The notes under the pieces are model-generated. The model was not told the origin of the DNA and made no database searches. It was given only the letters and a program-made list of their open reading frames with translations. Made by a program: the position numbers and the translations under genes. A stretch of 64,000 nt of DNA from Pyxicephalus adspersus (taxonomy: Eukaryota > Chordata > Amphibia > Anura > Pyxicephalidae), in assembly GCF_032062135.1 (NCBI RefSeq), contig NC_092861.1, positions 56,870,561-56,934,560 on the forward strand, read 5' to 3'. This document shows positions 1-10,472 of this stretch, in pieces; position 1 is the stretch's first letter, and every line of letters begins with the position of its first letter.

Positions 1-80
1 AACAAAGACCTCCCTAAAGGACACATACAGCAACAAATATAAAAGTGTAGGACAGAAGATAAGCCTTTTTTTCTTTTTAA

Positions 81-234
81 ATTATTATAACAATAATAAT
101 ATAGTGCCAATAGTATTTATATAATGCCAACATATTACGTAGTGCTGTACTTTAAATAGGGGTTTCAAATGACAGACAGATACAGACAGTGACACAGGAG
201 GAGGAGAGGACCCTGCTCAGAGGAGCTTACAATC
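81..234 (-). mobile_element. LINE/SINE 3' tail, 5'-truncated copy
   Basis: Read on the minus strand this copy starts near AAGCTCCTCTGAGCAGGGTC, continues through CTCCTCCTGTGTCACTGTC and TCTGTCATTTG, and ends in a diverged form of GCGCTATATAAAT with an (AAT)-rich tail at 81-105. The same blocks occur at 26124-26286 and downstream of the LINE reverse transcriptase remnant at 57104-57361, so it belongs to the same tail family. On the minus strand, GTTCGAATGCC near 405-415 resembles a Pol III B box. The whole piece from about 430 down to 81 could therefore be an old tRNA-derived SINE, but the head is too decayed to be sure. Confidence 0.75.
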
Positions 235-1553
235 AAAGACATTGTTATTTTACATTATATTTTAAAAATTATTCTATTTCTGTTTATCATAGCTGCAGTT
301 GTTCCATTTATGAACATAGAATTTGTTGATTTTTAAATGAAAAATGATTGCAAATACCTGCTGACTGAGGTTAATTGGGGCTAGACTTAGCAAGGAACTT
401 GCAGGCATTCGAACTAGGATCCTTGACGTATTTCAGATGCATGAAGAAGGACCACTACTGTTAAGTATGCATGAATTAACTAATTGAACCCTATGAGAAC
501 CTGGCCAGCTTGTGCTCCCCAGTAGAATAAGCAAAATCCATCTTGTGTGAACCCTTTTTACAATGCAGCAGAAGTCTCAGCTGTTATAATGTCAAGCTTA
601 CAGCTTCTGCTTTACTGAATTAACTACTAGTTCTGCATTGAATTGTATCTCTGCTAAACCCTTGAACAGATAATCTTCATTTAGAAAACTATGTCACTTT
701 AGGTCAGCTAATATATAAATGCTAAAAGAAGATTAATCACTGATAACATTGTGCCTGCACACAGATAGAGTAAATTTATATGGTTAAATCATTGTTAGAA
801 ACAAATTAGAACACCAACACCATTTATAACATTAGTGGTCAATTTTCTGCAGTGTGGAGGGAACATTGAAAAGAGCCAATTCATTCAGCTTCATTCTTCA
901 AGCACATAAAGAGTTTTACATCAGCAGGGGAACATCCTTTTGCTTTTTTATCATTTAGATTAACCTAAAAAGTAATTTTTTGTATTTATTAGCTTTATTT
1001 GTATCAGTCGGTGTTTTAAATGGAATTTTGTGTACAGTTTGTTGCATGTATGCAATAAAACATTATACAAAAGCAGCAGTGACAGGCAGTAACCTGCATC
1101 AACCAATCAAATTTCAATTTATTAAAATCAATCCAGTTAAACATGAAATCTGAACTGATTGCTGTAGATTAATGTGCTTTAAGCATTTTACTTGCTATAC
1201 CGATTCAGCTCATTTGGTCTTTTTTGATTTGCGTTGGTTTATTTAGTAGTGACCACTCAAAAAACTGGACAGTAGTGTGGACTGGGTTTTGACCTATAGA
1301 TCATTATTTTATAAAATAAGCACCTATCTGCACTGCATTCCTGTTATGTCCACTGTGCACTTGTTAGGTTACCCTAGTAGACAACCCTGTAGTTAAAATA
1401 TATATAAAATATAATAAAACAATAATTCCTGATGTGCTCTTCACAAATCCTAAAAGTGAGGGTTTTTTGGAAAAAAAACATGCAATGTCTCTTTTGTAAA
1501 AATAAATAAATAAATAAATATATCCCGTGGTGCTTTTTGCTTAAGCTCTACTC
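235..1553. other. no recognised gene; AT-rich sequence
   Basis: I see no convincing coding frame, RNA gene or complete transposon. There is a short (TAAA)n run at about 1498-1521 just before the hAT MITE, and several A and T homopolymers. Confidence 0.5.
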
Positions 1554-1834
1554 CAGGGATGGGCAAACCTTTTGGCTAAGAGACCATAATGAGTTTTAAA
1601 ATTTGACAGACTGGCAGGGCCATTATCAGATGGATGTATAGTGTTTGTATGAACTGATATAAATTAAATGTAAAAGCCATTACCTAAAAGTTAAAGAAAA
1701 CTTACATTCAAATTGCATTCAATTTCAGTGGGAACAGTGTTTTTGGTCACCCTTTTTTGCCTCTGGACAATTTTGTACCAATATTTGACTGGCCGTATTA
1801 AAAAGACCAAAGGGCTGTATTATGCCCATTCCTG
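1554..1834. mobile_element. hAT-type MITE, 281 bp
   Basis: The left end is CAGGGATGGGCAAACC. The right end is TATGCCCATTCCTG, whose reverse complement is CAGGAATGGGCATA, so the termini are inverted repeats of the CAGGG type usual for hAT elements. The 8 bases before the element are CTCTACTC and the 8 after it are CTCTGCAC, a 6/8 match and so a plausible decayed 8-bp target duplication. There is no coding capacity inside. The copy is old, judging by mismatches in both termini and duplications. Confidence 0.8.
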
Positions 1835-4800
1835 CTCTGCACTGTACAGTGTAGTAGTAGTGTAGTGTAGAGCTTGGCTCTGTGTGCCATAGTGCCATCC
1901 TTAGCCATCCAATAACCGAAAAACGTTACCTACTTCACAGAATATAGTGCTTTCCAAAGATCCAGTGATAACTGGTCCATGAACTGTCATAGCTGTAGGG
2001 TGGCAGCAGGTAAGTATGTGCCACAGTGAATATGGCAGCAGCTCACCACCCACCAGTAAATTGACTTTCACTTTAAATGGCATCGGAAACCGGCAGGGAT
2101 CTCAGTATAACTGTTTACACAATATTATGTTGTTGTTTCTTACCCATATTTTTTCATCATACTATATAGTCTTCTCTCCCTGGATACAACAAAAAGCAAA
2201 TACAAGAGTATACAAGACAAGTATTTGTAAGTCGTGTTAATGCTAATAGTCCCCTCATGTTTGTGCCACCTCTTTATTCTTTCTCCAGTAGCCTTTTTCA
2301 GATGCATAAAGATACCAGTTCCATTTAGGCACCTGTGGCCTTCCAGCAAGGTGGCAAAACCTTTATTTTAACAAATACATATTTAATGATATTCATAATA
2401 ATTACTCATACACATCTTTATGCAAATGTCAGCTTTAGATACTGAGTTATGTAAACAACAGACTTTGATAAAGAGCAGCTAATGAGAAACAATGAAAAAT
2501 AAAAAAGAGCCTAAAGTTTTACTAGTTGTATATAAAATACATCATAATAAAGCAGAAATAATCTCCCCTGTCTTGGCCCCATCACTGGTTCTGATATCTT
2601 CAACCAATTCTCTTCCAGGTTTGAGACTTCAGCCATCTCAATTGGCCTGTTTGAAATGACTCCAAACAGAATGGTCATTTTGTTTAATTTCAGAAGAGAC
2701 AGAGCATGTCCTGAGCAGATCTTTTGGCAAGCAGCTAAATTTACAATTAAAAAACATATGAAAAACTGTTTTACCTAGCAAAACATTTGCCATGATGTAC
2801 AGCCATTTACTCATGTCAAGCAATATAGCTAGGTTTTTGACTTTTCTTTTTCCAGCAGTTAAAGTAATACAGCTGGGTCAGGGTCTGTTTTAGCATGTCA
2901 ATGGATACTGGAGTAAAAGCTACAGAGTCAAACCTGTAGTATCTCCTTTATTTTGAATAGTTTAATTTTAGAGAATAAAGTAAAATACATGGTACTGGTA
3001 AGTCAGTAAAACTTTACAAAAGTAGAGGCAGTCTAAATAGCAAAACAATTATGGTGGATATGCTGGCATACCATAACCAAAAGTACAAAAATGGCCACGG
3101 TCCTTCAAAAATAAAGTTATGAGAGAATTAAGCAATGCAAATAAGTTTGATTGGTGTTTTATTCATACAACTCATACAATAAAATATACATTGTGTGGTT
3201 CCATTTCAAAGTATTGCATTACAGGGAGCAAGTAATGAATGTTCTGCACTAGCTCTTCAATAAACAACCTCCTGTGGTAGACTGACATTGTTATGCAATT
3301 CAGTAAAGCAGGGCAAAAAAAAAAAACAGAACAAAGCACACTTTTAAAACTTATTTAATGGCCTTTATAACATAAATCTTGTCTGCTATATCTGCCTATT
3401 GTTCTGCATTATTACGCTGTGACAGGGTGTGGTAAGTAACAGGTTGCAAGTGTACAATTTAGCATAGATTTTTAATTTTATTTACAAGAAATATGCTATT
3501 TTAAAAGAAAAACAGCTAAAATATTTTTTTTTTAGCCATACTTGTACCCCAGCCTGCAACAGTAGGCCAAGAGGGCCTTTTGGAATTACTGGAACAATAC
3601 TCGTGCATAACATATTTAGCAAAATAATAAATAATGGTTAAAGCAATAACGTAAAAACCTGGTATCTCCTGTACTTTTTCACTATTTATTAAAAGCTTGC
3701 ATTCTACCAAAAACAGAACTTTAAAGTCAAGCTTGCAGCTAAAAGAAATGTCCCAAGTTTTGTGTCCTATCAATTAGTGGAATGTGCTGACTTATTGCGG
3801 ATGAAATAAACAGAAGAATTCTGTTCCAGGCACAGGTGACATACATAAATCTTTTTATCATAGCTGCCAAACTGCCTTGTCAGACAAAGTTCTGAAACAT
3901 TCATTGGATTTCAGATGCTTGAAACGCCTTCAATCAGAGACTTGAACACATTTTAACAGATGTTCTATAACTGAGCCCTCACCGACCCCTTCTTAGACAT
4001 TAGTATGTCTTGACACTCTTGCACATCCATAAGAGGCTGCTGTCAATGCAGCTTGACCTTGGAAAAGTACAAGGCATTGTTAAAAGGGTCAGCACAGTCT
4101 GTTACTATCAGAAAGCAGTCAGAGGATGGCAGGAAATAATATAAATGTATATGTTTCCAAGACTGAAGACTAAAGTGTTGTTTATCACATACTAAAGACC
4201 CAAGAAATGTGGATACAATGAAGTTATCATGTGTAAAAAAAAAAAGAAATTACACAGTTTACAAAATGATGAACATTGGTCAGTGTAACTAGACAGTAGT
4301 GCAATTTTATCAGAATGTGACAATGTTTATTGTAAGAATTAACTTTGTTTCATATTTTTTTCCTTTTTAGTTTATTGTATGTTTACCACTACTACTAGCT
4401 ACATGCTATCAAATATTTCTGGCCAAAAACTGGCTGTTACTCATCTATTACTCCCAGTGCCTTTTAGCTCGTCTTTCTTGTTTAGGTAAGGAAATCTTCC
4501 TTACCTTGCCAGAAATATTCACCTAAATCTGCCATCAGGGCTCTTGACATCACTGTTTCATCTTGTGGGACCACTGATCTAGTGGCACTTATTACCAGTC
4601 CTCATGTGTCCCTCTGCCCTGGCGTCATATTTTTACTGAAATGCTAGAGAACTCCGCCAGTGGGCAGCCAACTGGAAATGTCCACATCATGCAGTCACCC
4701 AAAGAGGGAGTTGGAGGAAGACGAGAGGCCATTAGCACTATGGACATGGGGTTTACTTGGCTACATTTAGGTATCTTTCACTCTTATAATGCATATACTC

Positions 4801-5577
4801 AAAGTGGGGCTGTTACATTGCCATTTGCTTTCTCTGAATTTTACAATATAAAGTGCAACAAAACTAAGACTTTGTCTCCTGGGTTAGGAGTGTTGGTTTT
4901 AGCATAAAGCTTGCAGAGGGTAGCCTGTTCATCATGGGCTTGCTGCATATTTTTCCAAACTATGGACATGACTACCACTATTCTATCCTGTACATAAGCA
5001 AAGTACAGTTTTGTGAGGTGTGAATATAGAATATGGGAAACCCAGTAGGGTACTTCTATTATTGAAAATATTAAGTATATGTTAAATTATTAACCACTTA
5101 CTTTTCAGGGCTCTATTAAACCATCCCACCAGCCCAGTAGTTTGGGGGAGGCACACTGAAGGGAGTAATTCTTAGAGGAATTCCTTTATAGGAATATCAA
5201 TATAGCAGTCCCACTAACACTGAGTTTTTTTTAAAAAAAGAAAGAAAGACCCTGAATAGATTTGAGGCTTTGAAAATGTGTTTGGGTACATTATTTGTAC
5301 CTTCAGTGCAAGATTTACAATACCCCACAATACAGTATAAATACAGGCCATGGAAAACACTGTTCTAAGTTCCCTTTTGTTGTTTTCAGCTGCTAATTGA
5401 CCACTCAACACATGGAGACAGGCAAACCACCAGCTGCTCCTGTTTCTGTGTGACACCATATAGTACTTTATGGTATATTAAAAAATGGGATATATCATGC
5501 AAACCTCTGTTTTTAAGGTACTCCTTATTTATTTTTACATATTTGATGCCTTTGCCAAAATTGAATACCTAAATTTC
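1835..5577. other. no recognised gene
   Basis: The open frames are short and lack recognisable domains or splice context. The only repeat identified is the block at 2000-2080. Poly-A runs occur near 3317 and 4236. At 5225-5250 there is an A-rich, AAAGA-repeated stretch. Confidence 0.45.
2000..2080. repeat. dispersed repeat, copy 1 (pairs with 30108-30265)
   Basis: The string AGGTAAGTATGTGC, then ATATGGC-GCAGCTCACC, then ACCCACCA recurs in the same order and spacing at 30190-30240. Outside this core the two copies diverge. The copy at 30108 begins TTTAAAGGGGACCTAAACTG, a start shared by several frog-type interspersed repeats, so both are probably pieces of one MITE family. Confidence 0.6.
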
Positions 5578-5636
5578 CCTGGGAACCTAGTGCGGCAAAG
5601 GCCAGAATGCTAACCTCTGAGCCACCATGCTGCTCC
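5578..5636 (-). mobile_element. tRNA-derived SINE head fragment
   Basis: On the minus strand the sequence reads GCAGCATGGTGGCTCAGAGG, then TTAGCATTCTGGCC, then GGTTCCCAGG. TGGCTCAGAGG fits a Pol III A box, and the layout matches tRNA-derived SINE heads of the form GGTGGCTCAGTGGTTAGCA found in fish and amphibians. The B-box side has lost the usual GTTCGA, and the body and tail are missing, so this is a broken copy. A real tRNA gene is unlikely because the acceptor and anticodon stems do not pair. Confidence 0.65.
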
Positions 5637-6143
5637 TTATTTTCTGCTGTAGGAATGGGTTTACTTGCTGTTCCCTTGTTGTTGCATCTGTCTGGCAGTT
5701 AGATGGTTAGCTGCTTAGTCTTCTGCTGGTTAATATTTGCCAATCAAACTTTTTTTGTTTTACAAGCTCTTCTATTTTACTCAATATTAGGTGTCTGTTT
5801 CTTTAAAGTGTTGCTCACATTAAAGCACCAAATTATAAGGGAACAAGTCCAACTGGTATTGGCAGTGGTAAACCACACAAGAGACAAGGATACCCAATAA
5901 TAGATTTAATGTAGGCGAGGGTTTATTACAGCAAACAAAGCACATGTTAAACATAAAACAAAGAAATCACTTGCTTGTCCAGGCCACTAACCAAACTTAT
6001 GTTGGTTCATAACTAGCAGCATCCCCCTTATGGGTTCCATATGCAGGTAAGAAGCCTAAATGACACATTCAAGTGAAAAAGTATATCATATTGAAATTGA
6101 CTTTACACAGCATTAAATCATGAATTAATAAAACCACCTATAG
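5637..6143. other. no recognised feature
   Basis: AT-rich sequence without a supported gene. It ends at the 8-bp target duplication of the foldback element that begins at 6152. Confidence 0.45.
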
Positions 6144-6787
6144 GTGGCAGATAGGGATGAGCGAGCGAGAATATTAAGTTCGATCTCGTGGTGAATCGGG
6201 CCTTTCTAGCTTACCGATGTATGTAAGAGGGAACAGCCTTCTGATTCGCCGATTAACCTCTAGTGCCCCGAGGATCGCACACTCTTCTGAATGAATGCAG
6301 CTACAGCTGCAATCATTAAAAAGATGCCCAGCACAGGAGAACCTCCTGACATTGTAATATAAGTATCTCTTACAAATGATACATTTGTATCTGTAACAAA
6401 TGTATCATTTATAAGAGATACTTTCATTACAAATTCAGGAGATTCTTCTTTGCTGGGCATCTTCTCAATGATTGCAGCTGTGGCTGCAATCATTGAGAAG
6501 AGTTTGCGATCCCCGGGGCACTAGAGGTTAATTAACCTCCAGTGCCCCCGGGATCGTAGTGGAACTGCAGAGGTCACAGCTGTGACTGCAGGCGATCCCC
6601 GAGGCACTAGAGGTTAATTAATTAACCTTTGGTGCCCCGGGGATCACAAACAGGGAGATTCCCAAGGCTAAATGCAGCTCTGAGAATCCTCCTGTTTCAA
6701 TTTCTTCTTCTGATGGTTTCGAGAAATCGGTTTGCTGAAATTTCGCAGAACCATTGGAAGTTCGAGGAATTTTTCCCTAGTGGCAGA
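6144..6787. mobile_element. hAT-type non-autonomous foldback element (6152-6779) with perfect 8-bp TSD
   Basis: GTGGCAGA occurs at 6144-6151 and again at 6780-6787, a perfect 8-bp target duplication. Between them lies a 628-bp element starting TAGGGATGAGCGAG and ending TTTTTCCCTA. The interior is a string of nested hairpins: AGTATCTCTTACAAATGATA against TATCATTTATAAGAGATACT around 6362-6422; GATGCCCAGCA with TGCTGGGCATC flanking it; GCAATCATTGAGAAG with CTTCTCAATGATTGC; and GATCCCCGGGGCACTAGAGG with CCTCCAGTGCCCCCGGGATC. No transposase is encoded. A duplication of 8 bp points to the hAT superfamily. The hairpin core recurs in the element at 32989-33945, but the ends differ. Confidence 0.85.
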
Positions 6788-7541
6788 GACAAATAGGTTG
6801 CTTTTTACTATGGACAGATTGACCATACATTTGGTATCACTTCATCTGCAAACAAACTCACCATATTCCAAAATACTTATTAGCTATGTTACCACCAATA
6901 TAAGAAAATGTTATCTATAAAAGGTAAACTGAGCAGAGGGGTGTTAAAGCCTGCAGGCTGACAGTCCTGTTGCAACCAGACAGTAAAGACATGCAGATGG
7001 AAAATGTTATGCCTAGTCTGCCAATTTTCATTAGTGTAACTAGTATCTTACTACACATTGCATACTAATAGGTATTTTAAGAGGTCAAAATGCCATCTCA
7101 TTAGGCTTGTTTTTAAATAAATTAGTGACACACATATAACATTCTGCACCTGAATGAAATCTGACCACATTTTTTTGACACAGGAGAACTTGTGAGTTAA
7201 AAATATTTAATGCAGCTGTATCAATGCACATGAATTGCTCATTCCTGAATAATTGCATGGCAAATGTATACAATAGTGTAAACATGTTGTACACTGGCTT
7301 CAGTAAGTAGGTATACAGAATTTAACCACTTATCCACCCTTTATGGACATTTTTTTCATTTGTGCTATGGGCCTCTTTATTTAGCAATAACTTTGTCATT
7401 ACATCGGATAACAAATTAATAGATATTTTTTGAACAATCAAGTCTTTGTTTAGGATATTGTCTTTTAACAGTGTTATTCTATCATTTGTTTTGTCAAAAA
7501 TTACAATAAAATCATGGCAGTAGCTGCAGCATTTCCCACCC
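6788..7541. other. no recognised gene
   Basis: AT-rich sequence with only short frames. I found no domain signature and no inverted-repeat element with a clear target duplication. Confidence 0.45.
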
Positions 7542-7544
7542 TCG

Positions 7545-7641
7545 GCCTTATACTCGAGTCAATCAATTTTTCCTATTTTCCAAGGTAAAAGTAGGTACCT
7601 TGGCTTATACTCAGATCAACTTATACTAGAGTATATGCGGG
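7545..7641. repeat. MITE-like repeat built on GGCTTATACTCGAGT units
   Basis: The block contains CGGCCTTATACTCGAGTCAA, then TTGGCTTATACTCAGATCAA, and ends CTTATACTAGAGTATATGCG, so one short unit is repeated about three times. It resembles the vertebrate MITE end in which CGAGTATAAGCC follows CCGTATATACT. The right end looks like the terminus and the left side is truncated. I could not define a target duplication. Confidence 0.55.
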
Positions 7642-8718
7642 TTCTCTTTTTAACAAATGGGAATCGTCATCAAGTGTAAGAGTAAACTACATGTAGGAAA
7701 TGCATCACTAAAGCTTAGACAATGTATATTTGCTGACGTTCAAACAGCAAGTGTCTGTACTTAGAGCTTTTTAAAATATAAATTCTTTGTCAGAGATAAT
7801 AGAAAAACATGGTGATCAGCTGCAGACCCTGCTGCCATTTTGAATGAATAGATGGCTCCATCCCCCTCTTCCTTGTAAAGACATTTATGGCTAGCTTAAA
7901 GCTTAACTGTACCTTAATGTTTTTGCACAGTTATTATCATGTAAAAGTAACAACTTATCTGTTCTGCACATAACTAGTGCAGAGTTGTAGGAGGAATCCA
8001 AAAGCTTCAATACTACAGGCTGCTTGCAAAAAACTGCAGGGGTACAGGTAAAAAACCAGAAGCCTGCCCAAGAAGAAAAAGTTATAGTGACTTTTCTTCA
8101 TTACAAGTTGCTTAAGAACAAAAGCAAAGTTTCAATCCAGATTGCTCCACAGATTTAATAAAAATACACAAATCATACCAAGATTTTGGTAAGCATGCCC
8201 CATGACTCTTGATTTAGTGCAGTATTTTAGTCCAGCAGTAAAGGGATGAAATATAAACCTTTTTGGTTGCTGAACTGTACCTCATTGTTATTTTCAGTTT
8301 GTTATATGTAATGGCCTTCAATAAACAAGTTAAAGTAATAAAATAAATATTTTCTTTTATTGATACAAAGTAATAAAATTGTCTTGTTGTTGGTCACATC
8401 ATTTAACATACCGTTCGTGCCTTTTGCACTGCCAAAGAAACATACCAAAAGTAAGGAAAAAGAACACATACATTTGTGTATGCAGGGTCTTCTGGTAAGT
8501 TAAAACAACAACAAGGTTGGTAGTTGAAACAGTTTTGTGCATGTTCCTGCAAAACAATAATATTGTTATGAAGTCTTTTATGAATGCATTTCTTTGGAAA
8601 ATAACAAAGCACATAACTGGCCCTTACCAAAGATTGCAATGTGTAGCACATATCTTAAACAACAGGTTTAATCTTGCCACACACTGAGTAATTTAACAGT
8701 TTCTTACAACAGGACCTC

Positions 8719-8722
<4 letters not shown>
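7642..8722. other. no recognised gene
   Basis: No frame with a recognisable product. The overlapping minus-strand frames at about 8400-8650 show no domain or splice signature. Confidence 0.4.

Positions 8723-8764
<42 letters not shown>
8723..8764. repeat. (TA)n microsatellite
   Basis: About 20 uninterrupted TA units follow a short T run. It is perfectly self-complementary and could extrude as a cruciform. It has no coding meaning. Confidence 0.95.
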
Positions 8765-8768
<4 letters not shown>

Positions 8769-9316
8769 TTAACCCTTCAACTCAAAGCATCTATTTGTCA
8801 TGCTTTGACCTGTACATAATTCATAATTACATATTAGAATTAGAAATGGTGCAGCATACACAAACACTACCATTGAAAAAAATACTTTTTCTTTTATCAG
8901 ACTATGCAAAATATGTGTCCTTCTACCACGTTATCTAGGGGAAGCTTCCCATTTTTATTGGCTTCTGAACAGAACCAATAATGAGTTTTCAATGGGTTAT
9001 AGTAAAGGATTGTGAGAAGAGAGGGTGAAGGACAGGCTGGAATTTCTGAAAACATTGTATCTAACCCTTATAAAGGACTGAAAATTGTTTTAAAAAACAT
9101 ATAGTGCCAAGGTCTTCAATAAATTCTGTACCTTAAAGCTAAGCTCCTGGCAAGCAGATAAATACACAGTTTTTTTACCCATTGCCCGGGTATTTATTTA
9201 TTGCAATCCTATATTAAACAGAAAAAGAAATCAAATTAAGCTATAGTCCTAAATCAAATAAATGTTTTTTTACAGTTTAAAAGTATAAGTACAAAATACA
9301 AAAAAATTAAATTAAC

Positions 9317-9610
9317 CTAAATTAATGGCATATGTTCCAATTCTGTTTTAAATGTTTCAATAAGAACATTGTGCTCATGAAACATCCTTTGTAAGTTTAA
9401 GGCAATCTGAAATTTTGTTCCTGAGATGTAGGTGCACCTCTGGTCAGTTTCTATTAGTTTGTTTTCAATAAAATATAGTTGTAGAAATTTTGGTGGTGGA
9501 TCTGGCAGTGGAAGTAACGATCCCGCTTTATGGTAAATTTGGCCTTGCACATTGAATTTGGATAGAAATCCAGGCTGTTGAACAACTGATGTTGCCCCGA
9601 ATGATGTCAT
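9317..9610 (-). pseudogene. Helitron_like_N domain fragment, frameshifted continuation
   Basis: This 97-residue frame continues the protein of 9607-10170 after a frame change. It begins MTSFGATSVV, followed by FNVQGQIYHKAGSLLP, then PPKFLQLYFIEN, and near the end HNVLIETFKTEL. That order matches the Helitron_like_N domain: an S-F/M-GA start, then GQ-YH--GSLLP, PPKF-QLY, and a late N-LV--F. The frame ends at 9317 in AT-rich DNA, and no HUH motif or helicase follows. About 140 bp further on lies the candidate 3' hairpin, so the middle of the element has been deleted. Confidence 0.88.
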
Positions 9611-10170
9611 TTGGAAACATGAGTTGTATTTTCTGATGTTATTAGGAAAACGCTTTGGCTATTTGAGGTATTTGCTGATGTGTAATTCCAAAGTTCTTGT
9701 GGTGGTGTCTCCATTTGGCAGAGCTTGACTTTCCCTTTTTTGCAACAAATAGCAGGAGACTCAGATTTAAACTTTTTGGCATGACAGTAACTACAAACCA
9801 TTTCCATTTTTCTGATGGTAACACTTGCATGCTGCGAGTAGTCTTTATGTGGATCATAGTGGAATCCTTCCAATGGTAAGCTAAAATGTTGCGCAGTCAG
9901 TGATCGTCTGGCTCTTTCTTTCATTTCGTTTACTCGGGTCTCACGCTGTTGTACTGTCTCTGAAGCTCTAGATGTAGCAGCTCTTTCTCTCATTTCCTGT
10001 TCTCCGGTCTCAGGATGTTGTACTGTATCTGAAGCTCTAGATATAGTAGCTGTTTCTCTCATTTCCTGTACTTGGGTCTCATGCTGTTGTACTGTCTCTG
10101 AAGCTCTAGATGTAGTAGCTCTTTCGCACAGCGTGGCAAGTCTTCTATTCCTGTCCTGTCCTTGGGACAT
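9607..10170 (-). pseudogene. Helitron Rep/helicase, N-terminal fragment with zinc-finger-like motif
   Basis: This is the start of a Helitron replication-initiator/helicase, which would act on DNA during rolling-circle transposition. The 187-residue frame begins MSQGQDRNRR. It has three imperfect 23-residue repeats at about residues 16-83, each with an SRAS(E/D)TVQ core, as in the basic, repeat-rich N-termini of Helitron proteins. A C126-x2-C129 and C142-C143 cluster follows, then GKVKL at 146-150, matching the C-x2-C...CC-x2-GKV pattern before the Helitron N-terminal domain. The frame stops at 9607, and the next Helitron segment opens in another frame with a 4-base ATGA overlap. A small deletion or insertion has therefore split it. 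It is certainly inactive, since the HUH nuclease and helicase parts are missing. Confidence 0.9.
9907..10125 (-). repeat. three 69-bp tandem repeats inside the Helitron frame
   Basis: The DNA equivalent of TCTGAAGCTCTAGAT recurs at 69-bp spacing three times, encoding the 23-residue units with the SRAS(E/D)TVQ core. Because 69 is a multiple of 3 the frame stays open. Differences between units are mostly single-base. Confidence 0.85.
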
Positions 10171-10472
10171 TATTGTCTACGGTGTTGTTTCATTTTTTTT
10201 ATTGAAGGCATTATTACAGGCCAGAAATTTGTAAAATAGTCCAAAGAAAGTATGTAAGCAAAAGGCACACTGTCACTGAGCAAAACATACACACATACAT
10301 ACATACATGCAAATATAGCTCTGACATATAGCACAACGCTGTACAAAGATCAGTGGTGCACTTACATGAGTCTGAGTCATATGTATGGCAAGTTTGGCTG
10401 AAATGTCTTGATGCGTTTTCGAGTGATGGTAGAACATACACACACACATACACACAATTTTATATGTAAAGA

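Larger units (their letters stand above)
9167..10472 (-). mobile_element. internally deleted Helitron
   Basis: Three blocks in the right order on the minus strand support a Helitron. The 5' end at about 10472 reads TCTTTACATATAAAATTGTG followed by TG-repeats, matching the 5'-TC start and TG-rich leader common in animal Helitrons, and it is preceded by A. The coding remnant at 9317-10170 has Helitron Rep N-terminal features. At 9192-9176 the minus strand reads TACCCGGGCAATGGGTA, a 5-bp stem with a 7-base loop, followed about 7 bases later by ACTGT, where a Helitron 3' CTRR end is expected. The Rep catalytic core and helicase are absent, so the copy is not autonomous. The exact ends are inferred. 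Confidence 0.75.

Noticed and set aside
5578..5636. A functional tRNA gene
   Set aside because: Only an A-box-like stretch is kept, and the cloverleaf does not form. A SINE head explains it better.
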